Shown: positions 38,501 to 52,869, counted from the first letter of the stretch. The stretch: DNA of 64,000 nucleotides from Albugo candida (GCA_040437565.1 JBDOQK010000002.1:868001-932000), one strand, 5' to 3'. Notes: generated from the letters alone by a model not told the origin. Made by a program: numbers and translations.

Positions 38501-41500
38501 AATCAGCATTATCTATCCGTGCTATCGAAGACATTATAGAGGTTGAGGAAGATCACGTTTTACCTTTCAATCGTACAAGTCATATTTTACTTTCTTTTGA
38601 GGATGAAGGATGTTGCACGCAATGGCCAATTCAGCTCGAGATAAGTTGTGAGCATGGAGAATTTTTGGTAGCTCATTCGCCAGGTGTATCGATGTCTCGG
38701 AAGAATGACCACACAATATACATGGAAGGGTATGTGGAATATATGAAAACCGTTTTGCGCAATGCAGTCTATGTCCCTCATAAGGATTGGTACGGTGCAG
38801 ATAGAATCTATTTCGCTATTCTTGATGGAAAACAAGGGTCCGAATCAAATGCGAGTATCATGGTCTCGGTTCTTCCTATTTGTGATGAGCCTCGATTTTC
38901 TCATACCGAGGCCTCACGTACAGAATACGTGATGAAAGAAGACACTGAAATCGCACTACACTTGCCACTTATCGTTGATCCGGATCCAAAAGAATCGATG
39001 ACTCGCGAGATTTCGCTAAATATCGTCGTAACTGAGAAAGCTGGAGGCATTATGGCGACCCATTTATCCGACTTTTTTGTTAATAATTCGTTGGAGAAGA
39101 CCTCTAAGGAGGCGTGGCTGAAAGATATCAGTATAAGAGGAAATGCACTTGAACTGAATGCGGTTCTCAATGGACTAATGTACCGCCCAAATCCAGACTC
39201 GTACAATAGTTTTCCTGGTGCTGGTCTGGTAAGACCGATGGATGAAATTCGATTCTCTCTGGAAGTAATAAACGATGATGGAAGTGAATGTGACGACACT
39301 GACGACTCCAAACACCTCACTGTATTTGTTCAAGTGGATGCCGTCAGAGATCTTCCTGTATTGCTTTCTGAAGAATATGCGCGGCTTCCATTTCACCTCG
39401 GTACAAAAATGATGAAAAATGAATTGGACGACAGAGAGTTTTGTAGATTTCTTGCATCAATTCCAAGCACAGCAAGTGCCATTGAGGACGAATCTCGGAA
39501 CTTGAACCCTTTCACGATATATGATGCCGACATCTCTGATCAGGAGTCGAATAGAATTCTGCTCAATATTACTGGATTCGGAGTTAGAGTATATCGAGAT
39601 TCATTAAAGCACAATGATAATTGTAGTATGGCTTCTATTACTGCTGTTCCTCAAACAAGTGATTTTGATCTCTGGATCGCTATGGTTGGACCGCAAAATG
39701 CATTGAATTGTATGATCGCTTCTCAGTTGATGTTTGTCAGTGGTCCAGACTACCATGGAATCTCTTACATTATCGTACAGATATCTGACTTGAGCTTTTC
39801 GGGAAGCGATCAAGAAGTAAGCAGTACATATGTCCTCCGAGTGAATATTGAGGCAGTTGATGACATCCCAAAGGTACAATTTCCGTCATATGGAACAGAA
39901 CTAGCACATTTTGTCGTTGAATTCGGCTCAGAGAAATTCTTAACAGGTGCTCCATACCCCGAACATTTGTCAAAGACCTGCCGAGGAATGGCGGATTCCG
40001 GCCTTTGTGCAAGCAGTGCTGCTTCCAAAGCTCCAATCTCACCATCACATGTCAAATGGTCCCTGTTGCGTGTTCGTCCTCTGTCTGCCAATAGCACCGA
40101 TCGTATTTCGCCTGTTACGTCTTTCGTTAGCTCCGAATTCTCTCAATGTCAATTTTCGATCGCAGCTCTTGGACTTGAAATCATTTTTGGTGGCTTTGAT
40201 TTGTTACATGGCGCTGAATTATGGCAGTCGAGTGGGAAGTCTCGAGAAACAAGCATGCTGAAAAATCTTGCACCCGGAAACCAAAGCTCCAGTCCATCGT
40301 TCTTGACGCACTATGCAGAACGCAATTTGGTGCTTTTTGCTGCTGAAGGATTCGACAAATCTTGGATGTTGAAAGACGAGGCTCGTGATAATTGTGGTGG
40401 TATGCGTCGTAGCACAATCAATCGTCGAATAGCTTATGTGGTTGCTGATGAAGAACGAATGAAAAATGATCAGGTATGTCAGAGAGGCTTCCTCCTGCAT
40501 TTATAGCTCAACAAAATTTGTGCATAGGAATACGATTGTCCTCCAGGGTATACTTGGATGTCTACTGAGCAAGCTCGTTTCCATCTGAGTAGCGCTGGAC
40601 AGGCCGCATATGGTCAGCCCGAGCATTTGACCTATTATGATCAGTGCGGATGGAATGGATATGAGTGGAAAGGAATACTACGTCGGCAGTTTTTATTTTC
40701 AGACTCAAAGGTACCTTTGATTAAAATTTCTCACACTAGCTCCTATAATCACTCGTCATTATAGTTTACTGGTGCCTATAAAGACGCTAGAAGTCCGGAT
40801 GCATCATTACCCGATACTGGGAATCTTGTAAATCTTTTTGCTGGTCTTGTGTGCTGGGAAACCGCTGACCGTACTGGGAGCACAGGAATAGAGTTATGGG
40901 CAACTGATGGGTCAGAAGAAGGGACTCGGCGCGTCCGTGACATCAATCCTGGACCTCCCAGTTCATCACCGTCAGATCTATACGAGTTCGAGGGCAGAAT
41001 GTTTTTCCAAGCAACGACAGCTTCTTCTGGAACTGAGCTTTGGACCACTCAGGGCACTTTAGAATCCACATTCTTGCTGGTGGATTTAGTGCCTGGAACA
41101 CGCAGTTCGTACCCAAGATTTCTGACTGGAATGCATTCCAAGCTGTTCTTCTCCGCCACCACACTTGCAACAGGTAGGGAACCGTGGAGCACAATGAGCA
41201 TCATCAATTCCAGGATGGGGCAAGGAGATCACAATGAGATGGGAGCAGGAATCCTGTACGATATCTGTGCTGGTCCAGGATCATCAAACCCGCAAAATTT
41301 TGTGGTTCTAAAACAGAATCAGCTGCTTTTTCAGGCTGATGATTGCGTTCATGGTCCCGAACTATGGATAAGTGACGGTACAGCAATGGGGACCCACCTC
41401 TTGGCTGATATATTTCCTGGGTCCGAGGGATCTCATCCTTCATATCTGACTACTTTTGGTGAAAAAAATATCTATTTTCAAGCAAACGATGGTGTACATG

Positions 41501-42648
41501 GCTTCGAGCTCTGGGTGACCGATGGGACCCCTGAGGGTACGCGTCTGTTGCATGATATCGTATCCGGGTATACTGGTAGCTATCCAAGTTTGCTCGTCCC
41601 TTACAAATCATCCGAGGGGTCCTTGTTGATCTTTACAACTAGAGGAGCCGACCAAACACAACAGCTCTGGCAGACGGATGGTTCCCAATCTGGCACATCT
41701 CGAGTATGGCAAGATTCACAACAGCTTCTTCCCCTACATATTTCAATGCCAGATTTCGATTCAACTCAAGTCATAACGCTGAATCATGAAAGCGAGTTGT
41801 ATCTTTTTGGTCGAGAGACACAAGAATCTAGCGTAGTGCTTGGGGAAGTGCAGAACACGCGATCGTATCGACCATCGATTTTTGACGAGTCAAGATCTTT
41901 GACGTTTTGGGATGTTGACAGCTGCCAGAACAGGAGTATGGAGTATCGTCTGCGCTTGAATTGCTCTGAAGGGGAATTGATATTATCAAAAAATTCGGAA
42001 TGCATATTACCTCGTATTATAAAAGGAGTTTCAACATCGACAGCAGTAATAGGAAGTCACATTATGCTACAAGGTGTTCTTGACTCGCTCAATTGTGCCA
42101 CCGCACGAATCAGATACCGCACCGCATCGAATACTGAAGCTGTCGTTCTAATATCAGCTACGCTGGTAAAGCTAGACGGTCAACGTGAAGGCCCTCTAGC
42201 AGAAGATCACATGTACGCCCACGTTCTCGAATCGAACTCACCACCTCAAGTCAGCGCAAAAGATAGTTACGAGGTCAGATTGGGTGAGTGGAATTCGCTA
42301 AATGAAATTAGAATCAGAGATAAGGACAGTGGGGAGCGCAGTATATACGTTAAAGCATCAATTCGATATGGTCGACTTTGGTTTCATCCTCAGTATCTGC
42401 ACAACCGGCGTACATCACAGATTACAATTTTAAATATAGTTGAATGGGATCAATCGAAGCAGTCTATTGAACTGAGTGGCTCAATTGATAATGTCAATGA
42501 ATTCCTTGCTACCATGCGATATGGATGCATTGTGCGAGAAGGGTGCGCTACAATTCTGGAAGACATGCTCGAAGTTGTGGTGAACGACAATAGACTAGGT
42601 GGACGCCAAACTGCACTCAAAAATATCTCATTAATACAGATCAAATAA
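23558..42648 (+). CDS. Giant secreted protein with ELWxxDGT and adhesin-like repeats, five exons
   Basis: Exons 23558-23626, 23681-23797, 23872-40473, 40528-40710 and 40765-42648 all join in frame to give about 6,284 residues. The first exon encodes a short hydrophobic start (MRFLKALLPCVFVV) that fits a signal peptide. At least 16 diverged copies of an extracellular repeat recur, of the form hydrophobic-x-G-x-L-x-x-(L/I/M)-N-x-x-L, then L-x-Y-x-P and often D-Y-x-G-x-D-x-L (clear near 31000, 37030, 38780 and 42480). These resemble cadherin-like/bacterial adhesin repeats. Two blocks of ELWxxDGT repeats lie at residues about 3700-4160 and 5490-5990 (ELWVTDGTLSGTKMIVDL and similar). Inside each block sits a Cys/Trp module (C-P-x-G-Y-x-W, C-x-W-x-G-Y, R-x-F-x-F-S-D-S). 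N-glycosylation sites are frequent. There is no C-terminal anchor, so the protein is probably released or bound to the wall or cell surface. Its biological role is unknown. Confidence 0.8.
34786..36290 (+). repeat. ELWxxDGT repeat block A within the giant gene
   Basis: About six or seven units of some 50-70 residues, each with E-L-(W/Y/F)-x-(T/S)-D-G-(T/S), then a conserved T-x-(L/V)-V-x-D-(I/L) and P-G-x-x-(S/G)-S-(N/S)-P-x-(Y/F)-L. A Cys/Trp module (YECPAGYRW at about 35080) interrupts the series after the first unit. Such units usually build beta-propeller-like folds, which is family inference. Confidence 0.85.
40130..41800 (+). repeat. ELWxxDGT repeat block B within the giant gene
   Basis: A second block with the same internal order as block A: one diverged unit (ELWQSSGKSRETSMLKNL), the Cys/Trp module (YDCPPGYTW at 40531, CGWNGYEWKG), then further units (ELWATDGSEEGTRRVRDI, ELWISDGTAMGTHLLADI, ELWVTDGTPEGTRLLHDI). 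The matching order indicates that a whole segment was duplicated inside the gene. Two introns lie in and just after the module in this copy and none in block A. Confidence 0.85.
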
Positions 42649-42776
42649 TAGATTTATAGTAGAGCCTCATGCTTCGACATGGTCGTACTTAAAATAGATT
42701 GTACAGTAATTTTGATGTCTCCTGTTTTGGTTGGTTGAGACTCGGATAGTTTGAGAAGCAAAAGGTATTTGTCAAA

Positions 42777-43330
<554 letters not shown>

Positions 43331-44269
43331 ACGACATTGCTAATCTGACATAGTAATACATTCGCAAGCTCTCAGTATGAAATTTGCATCGCTGTTTTTT
43401 TCAATGATCCTTTTTATGGATTTTAGGTCGTATCAATGGTACCCATATTCGTAATTTCTCGAAATGTACTAGTTACCGGCATATCGCTATGCGACCACAA
43501 TGTCATCTTGTTGCAGTCTTGTATCTGTTCACGTATCACTATTTTGCTATTGGCGTTGAAGCTACCAAAAGCTGATGCATAAGTAGCTTCCTATATACGA
43601 TCATTTATTTCAAGTGCATACGTATGCTCAAGCCTCTCATGAATCGCAAACGTCGATACAGTGAGTGTTGTTTTCCTACCGTCAATGTATCGACAGTCTG
43701 AAGCGAGACGTTCCATGGCGAGATGCAGCTTATATTAGGAAATCTTCGTTGATGGAAGATTATGAGACAGTTTGGATGGATGGACTGTGTCCAATATTGA
43801 AGTACTCATCTGAAAGCGGACACCTTGTTGATTATTAGATAGAGAAATTTGACTGTGCGGCTATTCTAAATAGAAGTTTCAAACCACGCTGACGTTTGCG
43901 ACAGTCGATAAATGTGGAAGTATTTTGTTTGTTCCAAAACATTATAAAGCATAATCACTTGTCTCATTCGAGCACTTTATGATACCATGCTCATGACACT
44001 TTTCCATTTTTGTCTCNNNNNNNNNNNNNNNNNNNNNNNNNNNNNNNNNNNNNNNNNNNNNNNNNNNNNNNNNNNNNNNNNNNNNNNNNNNNNNNNNNNN
44101 NNNNNNNNNNNNNNNNCTTGTTGATTATTAGATAGAGAAATTTGACTGTGCGGCTATTCTAAATAGAAGTTTCAAACCACGCTGACGTTTGCGACAGTCG
44201 ATAAATGTGGAAGTATTTTGTTTGTTCCAAAACATTATAAAGCATAATCACTTGTCTCATTCGAGCACT
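43331..44269. other. Intergenic stretch with gap
   Basis: This region separates two converging genes. No coding signal is seen. It contains the 100-N gap at 44017-44116 and the duplicated flanks listed separately. Confidence 0.5.
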
Positions 44270-44308
44270 TTATGATACCATGCTCATGACACTTTTCCAT
44301 TTTTGTCT
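43825..44308. repeat. Duplicated flanks of the fourth gap (192 bp)
   Basis: The bases 43825-44016 recur at 44117-44308 (offset 292) without visible change. The repeated part includes the last codons of the bZIP gene, so a stray 3' end of that gene appears to the left of the gap. Probably unmerged contig ends. Confidence 0.85.
44017..44116. other. Assembly gap, 100 N
   Basis: A run of exactly 100 N between two copies of the same 192 bp. Confidence 0.95.
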
Positions 44309-45757
44309 CAATTCATAGAGTTGAGATACAGAATCGCACATCATGAGAGCAAATGCCACAGCTTTCCAATAAAGTGCATGCACGCAGGATTCTTCATTAC
44401 CCATAAAATCAGCTACATTTAGCTTACACTCAGTAAGGCATATGCTTGAGCATTGGGGCATGCACTTCGTACCTTGGCTCGCTGTAAAGGACTAAGAGAA
44501 GATTCTAAACGATTTATTTCATACCTCATAATATTGTTTCGGTCAGTGATTTCTCTTTTAAGATTTTCTAGCACATTCATCGTTCTTCTCAATTCTCCAC
44601 ACATAACGCTCGCAGAAGCACTGCAAATCATCAACAACTATGAGTGAAGTCCACTGTGAACATGTCGAAGATCCTTACCTTTGCTTCACAAATTGCATCT
44701 CTTGATCACAATTCACATTCAATTCCTCGATCAGAATGTGAGATATATTCAATTCTCGCTCTTTAATACTTTGGTGTACTTCTTCATTATGGAGTGCCCA
44801 TATGGTCATTTTCGTGACTTGTATTGGTTCGAGTAAGAGTTCGAGCCCATCAATATGATGGATAAATGTCGTGCACCAATGCCTGCCAAATTCAGAATAT
44901 AGGTCACGAAAAGCATGTATTTTGGCTTCGAGCTGTTCGTCGGAGGCACCACATGTTACCAAATGCTCGAGTTCGTCGCAAATTTTAAGTTTATTCTTTC
45001 TTTGTCTTCTATCATATTCTTTGTTCGCGTCAAGCTGAGATCGTAAACGAGCGTTTTCGAGTACTAATTGAGCATGATGCTTTTGGAATAGTCGACGTCG
45101 ATCGTGTCTTTCGCGACGACGTAAATATGATGACGTCCTTGACTTCTGCCGCAATGGTGCGACTTCTAGGTCGATTCTCACTTTCCACCCAGGCGGTTTC
45201 GTACAAATCAGTGCATCTCTTTCCTGCTTCAATCTGCCTTTTTCGCGTTGGTTAGAGTCACATTGCTGAAATTTATATTTGTCCATTCCTCTATCTTCTT
45301 CGTTAGGTCCGAACTGCTCTTGTTGCCTATCCCCCAGAATTAAGCAGGACAATTCGGTTTCTTCGTGCTCAACTCTAAAAGTGTCACTCTCGAACGATGC
45401 CAAACTACCAGTGATGACTCGATTGTTCTCGAGTAACATACCTTGCTTCATTTGTTCGGTTACCGCGGTACAAGAAGAGTATTCCAATTGATTATTTCCT
45501 TTGTGTACGTCACCTTCTACGTTGAAAGATGATAAAATGTCATCCTCCAGAAACAAGGAATTTGTATAACAACCATTTCCAAGGAAGTCGATTGTGTCTA
45601 TCATATCGTCGACTGAGTTCGGCAATTTGTTCTGCTTGCTTACGTCTTCCTTACTCGATACGAATGTATTGCTTATATTGCAATCGACCGTCTTCAGTTC
45701 TCTAATCGGTCGGGATTGCGATGTACACGACATAACATCGCGGTCATGAGTATCCAT
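44270..45757 (-). CDS. bZIP transcription factor, three exons (complete copy)
   Basis: Exons 45757-44679, 44620-44473 and 44428-44270 join in frame to give 461 residues. The basic region and leucine zipper sit at about residues 200-250: RRRERHDRRRLFQKHHAQL, then ENARLRSQLDANKEY. The basic-region core has H-D where most bZIPs have N-x-x-A-A. Such altered cores are known among oomycete bZIPs. The N-terminal 190 residues are acidic and could activate transcription. A conserved helical region follows the zipper (AFRDLYSEFGRHWCTTFI; KMTIWALHNEEVHQSI). The Met at 45757 (MDTHDRDVMSC) is preferred over one 37 codons upstream. The gene is head to head with the AGC kinase, 530 bp apart. Its 5' part is present a second time after the next gap. 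Confidence 0.8.
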
Positions 45758-46287
45758 TGTGCAAAAAATCTGGTAAAATACTTGCGTACCCAGCTTCTGC
45801 AAATCAGCAAATCTTCCTGTATATCGCCTTGAGTAACGCCACGCAACAAGTCTCGTTTCAATGGTCAATGTGTATGTGGCAGTGTTTGCTCGATAATAGC
45901 ACCACTTCTAAAATCTATTCGATTCTGTATTTTTTTATCGAGAAATACTCCAAGTGCGTTACACTATGTCAATTACTTGATATTGTGAGAAAACAGAAGG
46001 CTCTCTCCTCCGCATTCATACCATCAAACATTCGGTCATTTCTCTGGCCATTTCTTCCAATTATTGTTTACACCACAAAGCTTCGGAGAATGACATAGCC
46101 GACGTGGCACCTTCCCATTCCTTGATCGTCAACCAATCGGATCTTTCGCATCCTCTGGCAACATTTCGCAAAGTTGAAACGGCTTCCGGCTAGTCGGTCA
46201 ATAATCACATTTGTAGGGCAATACTTGCATTTTATCAAGCTGCTCTTTCGCCTAAAATAAGTCTATCTGGCACCACTTGCTTCAAAC
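45758..46287. promoter_or_regulatory. Bidirectional promoter, bZIP and AGC kinase
   Basis: The 530 bp between two divergent starts. A plus-strand open frame (45757-46098) is most likely chance. No known motif is obvious. An identical second copy lies at 48221-48750. Confidence 0.4.
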
Positions 46288-47101
46288 ATGACTCGAGGTT
46301 CCAGTATTTCCTCCTTTTTCAAGAAGCTAAGTGTCAAAGGCTCGAGAGGGAAAATCAGTCGATCATCTCAGCAAAAAGATGAACAGATAGAATCGGCTGG
46401 ATCTGGCGCTGAACAAATAGCCGCGCCACCAGCTCCGGTTGATATTGCGAAAGACACAAAGATTACGGAAGCATCCACTGAAGCGATTCAGCAAGGAGCT
46501 GAGTTAGAAAATGATTGTAAATGTTCATATAGCAGACATCGAAATGATTTTTACACCCATTCTTGTAGCGGACGGTGAAGACACGTCGGGTCCAGCAGAG
46601 CCTGTAATGATCAAAGAAATGGATGGAGGTGACCGACCTCCAGTATCGAAAGTCACAATTGAAGATTTCGATCTTCTCAAAGTCCTTGGAAAGGGTAGCT
46701 TCGGAAAAGTTATGATGGTCCGAAAAAAAGACACGAAGAAGATCTATGCAATGAAAACTTTACGGAAAGCCGCTTTGGTGAAACGCAATCAGGTCCAACC
46801 CAATAAGTCATTTTTGCTATTTCAATTTAGCTGGCTCCTTGTTGTAGATACTTCACACGAAAACCGAGAGGAGTATACTGCAGACAATAAAGTATCCTTT
46901 TTTGACAAGTCTGACATATGCTTTTCAGGTAGGGATACTTTATCCACTTGTAATTTTGCATGGATGAACCAATCTTTTTTTTTCTTAGACACCTGATAAA
47001 TTGTATCTGGTAATGGATTATTGTGGTGGTGGAGAGCTGTTTTTCTGGCTGAAGAAAGATCGTCGTTTCTCGCTTGTACGCTTACCGTTGTAATTGCACT
47101 T
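46288..47101 (+). pseudogene. Left copy of the AGC kinase, cut by the gap
   Basis: The first four exons and the start of the fourth intron of the AGC kinase, identical to 48751-49564. It stops at the 100-N gap. It is most likely a duplicate contig end and not a true pseudogene; the full description is under the complete copy. Confidence 0.75.
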
Positions 47102-47201
47102 NNNNNNNNNNNNNNNNNNNNNNNNNNNNNNNNNNNNNNNNNNNNNNNNNNNNNNNNNNNNNNNNNNNNNNNNNNNNNNNNNNNNNNNNNNNNNNNNNNN
47201 N
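47102..47201. other. Assembly gap, 100 N
   Basis: A run of exactly 100 N between the two 2,363-bp copies. Confidence 0.95.
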
Positions 47202-48220
47202 TGAGATATATTCAATTCTCGCTCTTTAATACTTTGGTGTACTTCTTCATTATGGAGTGCCCATATGGTCATTTTCGTGACTTGTATTGGTTCGAGTAAG
47301 AGTTCGAGCCCATCAATATGATGGATAAATGTCGTGCACCAATGCCTGCCAAATTCAGAATATAGGTCACGAAAAGCATGTATTTTGGCTTCGAGCTGTT
47401 CGTCGGAGGCACCACATGTTACCAAATGCTCGAGTTCGTCGCAAATTTTAAGTTTATTCTTTCTTTGTCTTCTATCATATTCTTTGTTCGCGTCAAGCTG
47501 AGATCGTAAACGAGCGTTTTCGAGTACTAATTGAGCATGATGCTTTTGGAATAGTCGACGTCGATCGTGTCTTTCGCGACGACGTAAATATGATGACGTC
47601 CTTGACTTCTGCCGCAATGGTGCGACTTCTAGGTCGATTCTCACTTTCCACCCAGGCGGTTTCGTACAAATCAGTGCATCTCTTTCCTGCTTCAATCTGC
47701 CTTTTTCGCGTTGGTTAGAGTCACATTGCTGAAATTTATATTTGTCCATTCCTCTATCTTCTTCGTTAGGTCCGAACTGCTCTTGTTGCCTATCCCCCAG
47801 AATTAAGCAGGACAATTCGGTTTCTTCGTGCTCAACTCTAAAAGTGTCACTCTCGAACGATGCCAAACTACCAGTGATGACTCGATTGTTCTCGAGTAAC
47901 ATACCTTGCTTCATTTGTTCGGTTACCGCGGTACAAGAAGAGTATTCCAATTGATTATTTCCTTTGTGTACGTCACCTTCTACGTTGAAAGATGATAAAA
48001 TGTCATCCTCCAGAAACAAGGAATTTGTATAACAACCATTTCCAAGGAAGTCGATTGTGTCTATCATATCGTCGACTGAGTTCGGCAATTTGTTCTGCTT
48101 GCTTACGTCTTCCTTACTCGATACGAATGTATTGCTTATATTGCAATCGACCGTCTTCAGTTCTCTAATCGGTCGGGATTGCGATGTACACGACATAACA
48201 TCGCGGTCATGAGTATCCAT
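47202..48220 (-). pseudogene. Right copy of the bZIP gene, cut by the gap
   Basis: The first about 340 codons of the bZIP gene, identical to 44739-45757, running into the gap at its 3' side. It is probably a duplicate contig end and not a second locus. Confidence 0.75.
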
Positions 48221-48750
48221 TGTGCAAAAAATCTGGTAAAATACTTGCGTACCCAGCTTCTGCAAATCAGCAAATCTTCCTGTATATCGCCTTGAGTAAC
48301 GCCACGCAACAAGTCTCGTTTCAATGGTCAATGTGTATGTGGCAGTGTTTGCTCGATAATAGCACCACTTCTAAAATCTATTCGATTCTGTATTTTTTTA
48401 TCGAGAAATACTCCAAGTGCGTTACACTATGTCAATTACTTGATATTGTGAGAAAACAGAAGGCTCTCTCCTCCGCATTCATACCATCAAACATTCGGTC
48501 ATTTCTCTGGCCATTTCTTCCAATTATTGTTTACACCACAAAGCTTCGGAGAATGACATAGCCGACGTGGCACCTTCCCATTCCTTGATCGTCAACCAAT
48601 CGGATCTTTCGCATCCTCTGGCAACATTTCGCAAAGTTGAAACGGCTTCCGGCTAGTCGGTCAATAATCACATTTGTAGGGCAATACTTGCATTTTATCA
48701 AGCTGCTCTTTCGCCTAAAATAAGTCTATCTGGCACCACTTGCTTCAAAC

Positions 48751-50433
<1,683 letters not shown>

Positions 50434-50534
50434 TGCAAAATGAATTGAGGTATTTTTATGTTTGACCGTCACTCAATCAGAATTCGCAGCATGTACGTTT
50501 CAGCATCAACTACACATCATTGCGTTTTGAGAAT

Positions 50535-52698
50535 TTATTGTGATGCTATCGCCATGAATTTCTCACGGCGTCGATTCTTTTTTCCTCCTGCATTCATGGG
50601 TACCACTGTCACACCAATATGGTCGTCGGTTTGTTCATATGGATTTTTATCCCGGCCTTTGCGTCCTTTTCGGCCATGACGTCTGAGCCTTTTGCTGAGT
50701 TCTACTTTGGGTCCCACTGCGACATCAAAATTGATGCAGTCCATTCCTTCTTGCATTATGTCCACATCGTGATCGGACTCTGTCTGTGAATCATTTTCAT
50801 CCCTCGCTTGTTGACCAAAACGCTGAGATGCAATCGCGTGCGGGTCGAACGCCTCTTCATTGATAGCTTCTGGTGGAGGATGACAATACAGCAATTTTCC
50901 GTTAACATAATCTCGAAGTAGATCTCGTGCCGCTCGAGACGTATCCGGACCCCCCTTCCCTGTCGTGGTGTATCCGCGATATCGAGCATATGTCTACAAA
51001 TTTGATTAGCAAGAATCTTGCATGACCGCATGAACCATATAGCTCCACTAACCTCAAGTAAGAGGTACACATCAACAGGATCAGTTTCCTTGCTTAGCTT
51101 TGATGGTAAAGGTACTTTGATTCCATACGTTCGATCGAAGACAAGTTTTGGAATTCGTTGACACATCAACTGACATGGAGCAACGTGATGACGCAATTGT
51201 GAGATTGGCAGGACGCCACAGCAATACATTTCCGCCTTGGAATTGACGAAACTAGGAAAAACCAAGCCAGGACAGTCACATAGCATGATTTTATCAGACA
51301 GTATCAGAGTCTACATTCCAAATTTTAGTCGAGTGGGAGTAAAATGAGAACTGCTCACCTGGAAATGTTTCGTTTTGCCAGGTGTGGCACCAACGGCTAC
51401 GCGTTGTATTTTGTGCGAATGGGTAGACGCACCCAAAAGGGAATTGATCACTGAGCTTTTACCGACATTGGGATAGCCAACCATTCCGAATTTGATGAGA
51501 CCTTTGTCACGGTCACGAGTACCGACCACTTCGAGTATCTCACCAGCAATTCCATGTAAATAATCAAGTAGCTCAAGTCTCGATAATATTTTGATTGGAT
51601 CTTCTGGAACGGGCGTATCCGATTTGATAGCGATATTTTCTTCAGGGTCAACGACATTTTCACGGTCCGTTTTGATTTGATCATCAATTTCGTCTTGGGC
51701 AAGTTTGGCGGAAAAAAATATAGATAGTATGTTTTCTTTCTTGAAATGGGCCAGCCATTTGGATCTATTTCCCACGGTGAGATGTGTACAGTCAAAGAGA
51801 TAATGTCAGAATGACATACCGCTGCTCGCTTGTTAGAAAATCGGACTTATTCACAAGAAGTAGCGTGCGGAGTGTACCATGCTCTTCGTATGCGTAATTA
51901 TCCAGATCTTTAGAGCTATACACATATGTGAGGCGGGAAAGCAGCGTCATTGAATATGATACGCTTACCGATAGAAGAGCGGATTTCTTGCATCGACAAT
52001 TTGTATCAGAACGTCACTTCTTTCTCGAACATGCCACAATTGCCTCCATACCTCCAGATTTTTTTCGAAAGGTGTCACTTCCGATCCTGTAGTAGATTCC
52101 ATTCTAAAAGATAGTCACGATTTATATACAAATGCGTCAATTGGGGAATAAGCGATACTAACCTCGCAATCTCTCTTCTCCAGTCTAAAAACGCTTCTCT
52201 TTCGTGCAGATTGAGCTCTTCAGCTGACATTTTAGCATCCCAAGCAGGACGCCGAGGTACTTTTAATTCTGAGAATGACATTTTGGGAATCTCTGGAGAA
52301 GTACTGAAGAGAAATTAGATGACCTATGCCTTCTGCAGTGTATCTCAAACGCACGTTTCCAGATTTCTGTTTCCGGATGCGTTTACGGGCTGTGCGCCAA
52401 GTTCCAGTAAGACAGTACGATCTCTTATTGCAGAGAATTCTCTGTCAGCTAGTACAGCTGTTGCTAGAAAGTCATCCAGAGAAGAGCCTTCAATGTACGA
52501 GGTCAACGCGTTCGAGGCATTTCCGCCATCTCGCGTTGAGACATGCTTTCCAACTCTACAAATTGTGATTTTATCAATTGATTAAGAGACATGTGAAACT
52601 GATTACCCTTGCGCCTTCACATTTGATTGTTTTCCGCTTGATCTCTGAGCCTTTATCAACGCTTTTCCAAGACCGTGACTATGCTTCTTGCTACTCAT
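50535..52698 (-). CDS. LSG1: LSG1 large-subunit GTPase, eight exons
   Basis: Exons on the minus strand: 52698-52607, 52555-52355, 52303-52163, 52103-51969, 51915-51820, 51764-51359, 51310-51053, 50993-50535. Frame is kept throughout, giving 595 residues. LSG1 releases the export adaptor NMD3 from cytoplasmic pre-60S ribosomes. The GTPase motifs are circularly permuted as in the family: NKSD (G4) comes first, then GYPNVGKSS (G1), then DCPG (G3). Family signatures in the N-terminus include SHGLGKALIK, SSLDDFLATA and KVPRRPAWD. The C-terminus is strongly basic (KKNRRREKF). The start codon lies two bases from a gap edge, and its 27-bp surroundings are repeated beyond the gap, so the promoter side is uncertain. 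The 3' end faces the kinase 3' end about 100 bp away. Confidence 0.9.
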
Positions 52699-52827
52699 TG
52701 NNNNNNNNNNNNNNNNNNNNNNNNNNNNNNNNNNNNNNNNNNNNNNNNNNNNNNNNNNNNNNNNNNNNNNNNNNNNNNNNNNNNNNNNNNNNNNNNNNNN
52801 CGTGACTATGCTTCTTGCTACTCATTG
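52674..52827. repeat. 27-bp duplicated flanks of the sixth gap
   Basis: The 27 bases before the gap (52674-52700) recur directly after it (52801-52827). They carry the LSG1 start codon. A k-mer-sized overlap like this is typical of contigs that were not merged. Confidence 0.85.
52701..52800. other. Assembly gap, 100 N
   Basis: A run of exactly 100 N at the start of LSG1. Confidence 0.95.
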
Positions 52828-52869
52828 ATACTTGCCAGCAGAAATTGGCGTCATTTGATTTGCGGAAAA

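Noticed and set aside
45757-46098. A plus-strand gene of 113 codons between the bZIP and kinase genes
   Set aside because: It overlaps the bZIP 5' end and has no domain. It appears twice only because the region is duplicated.
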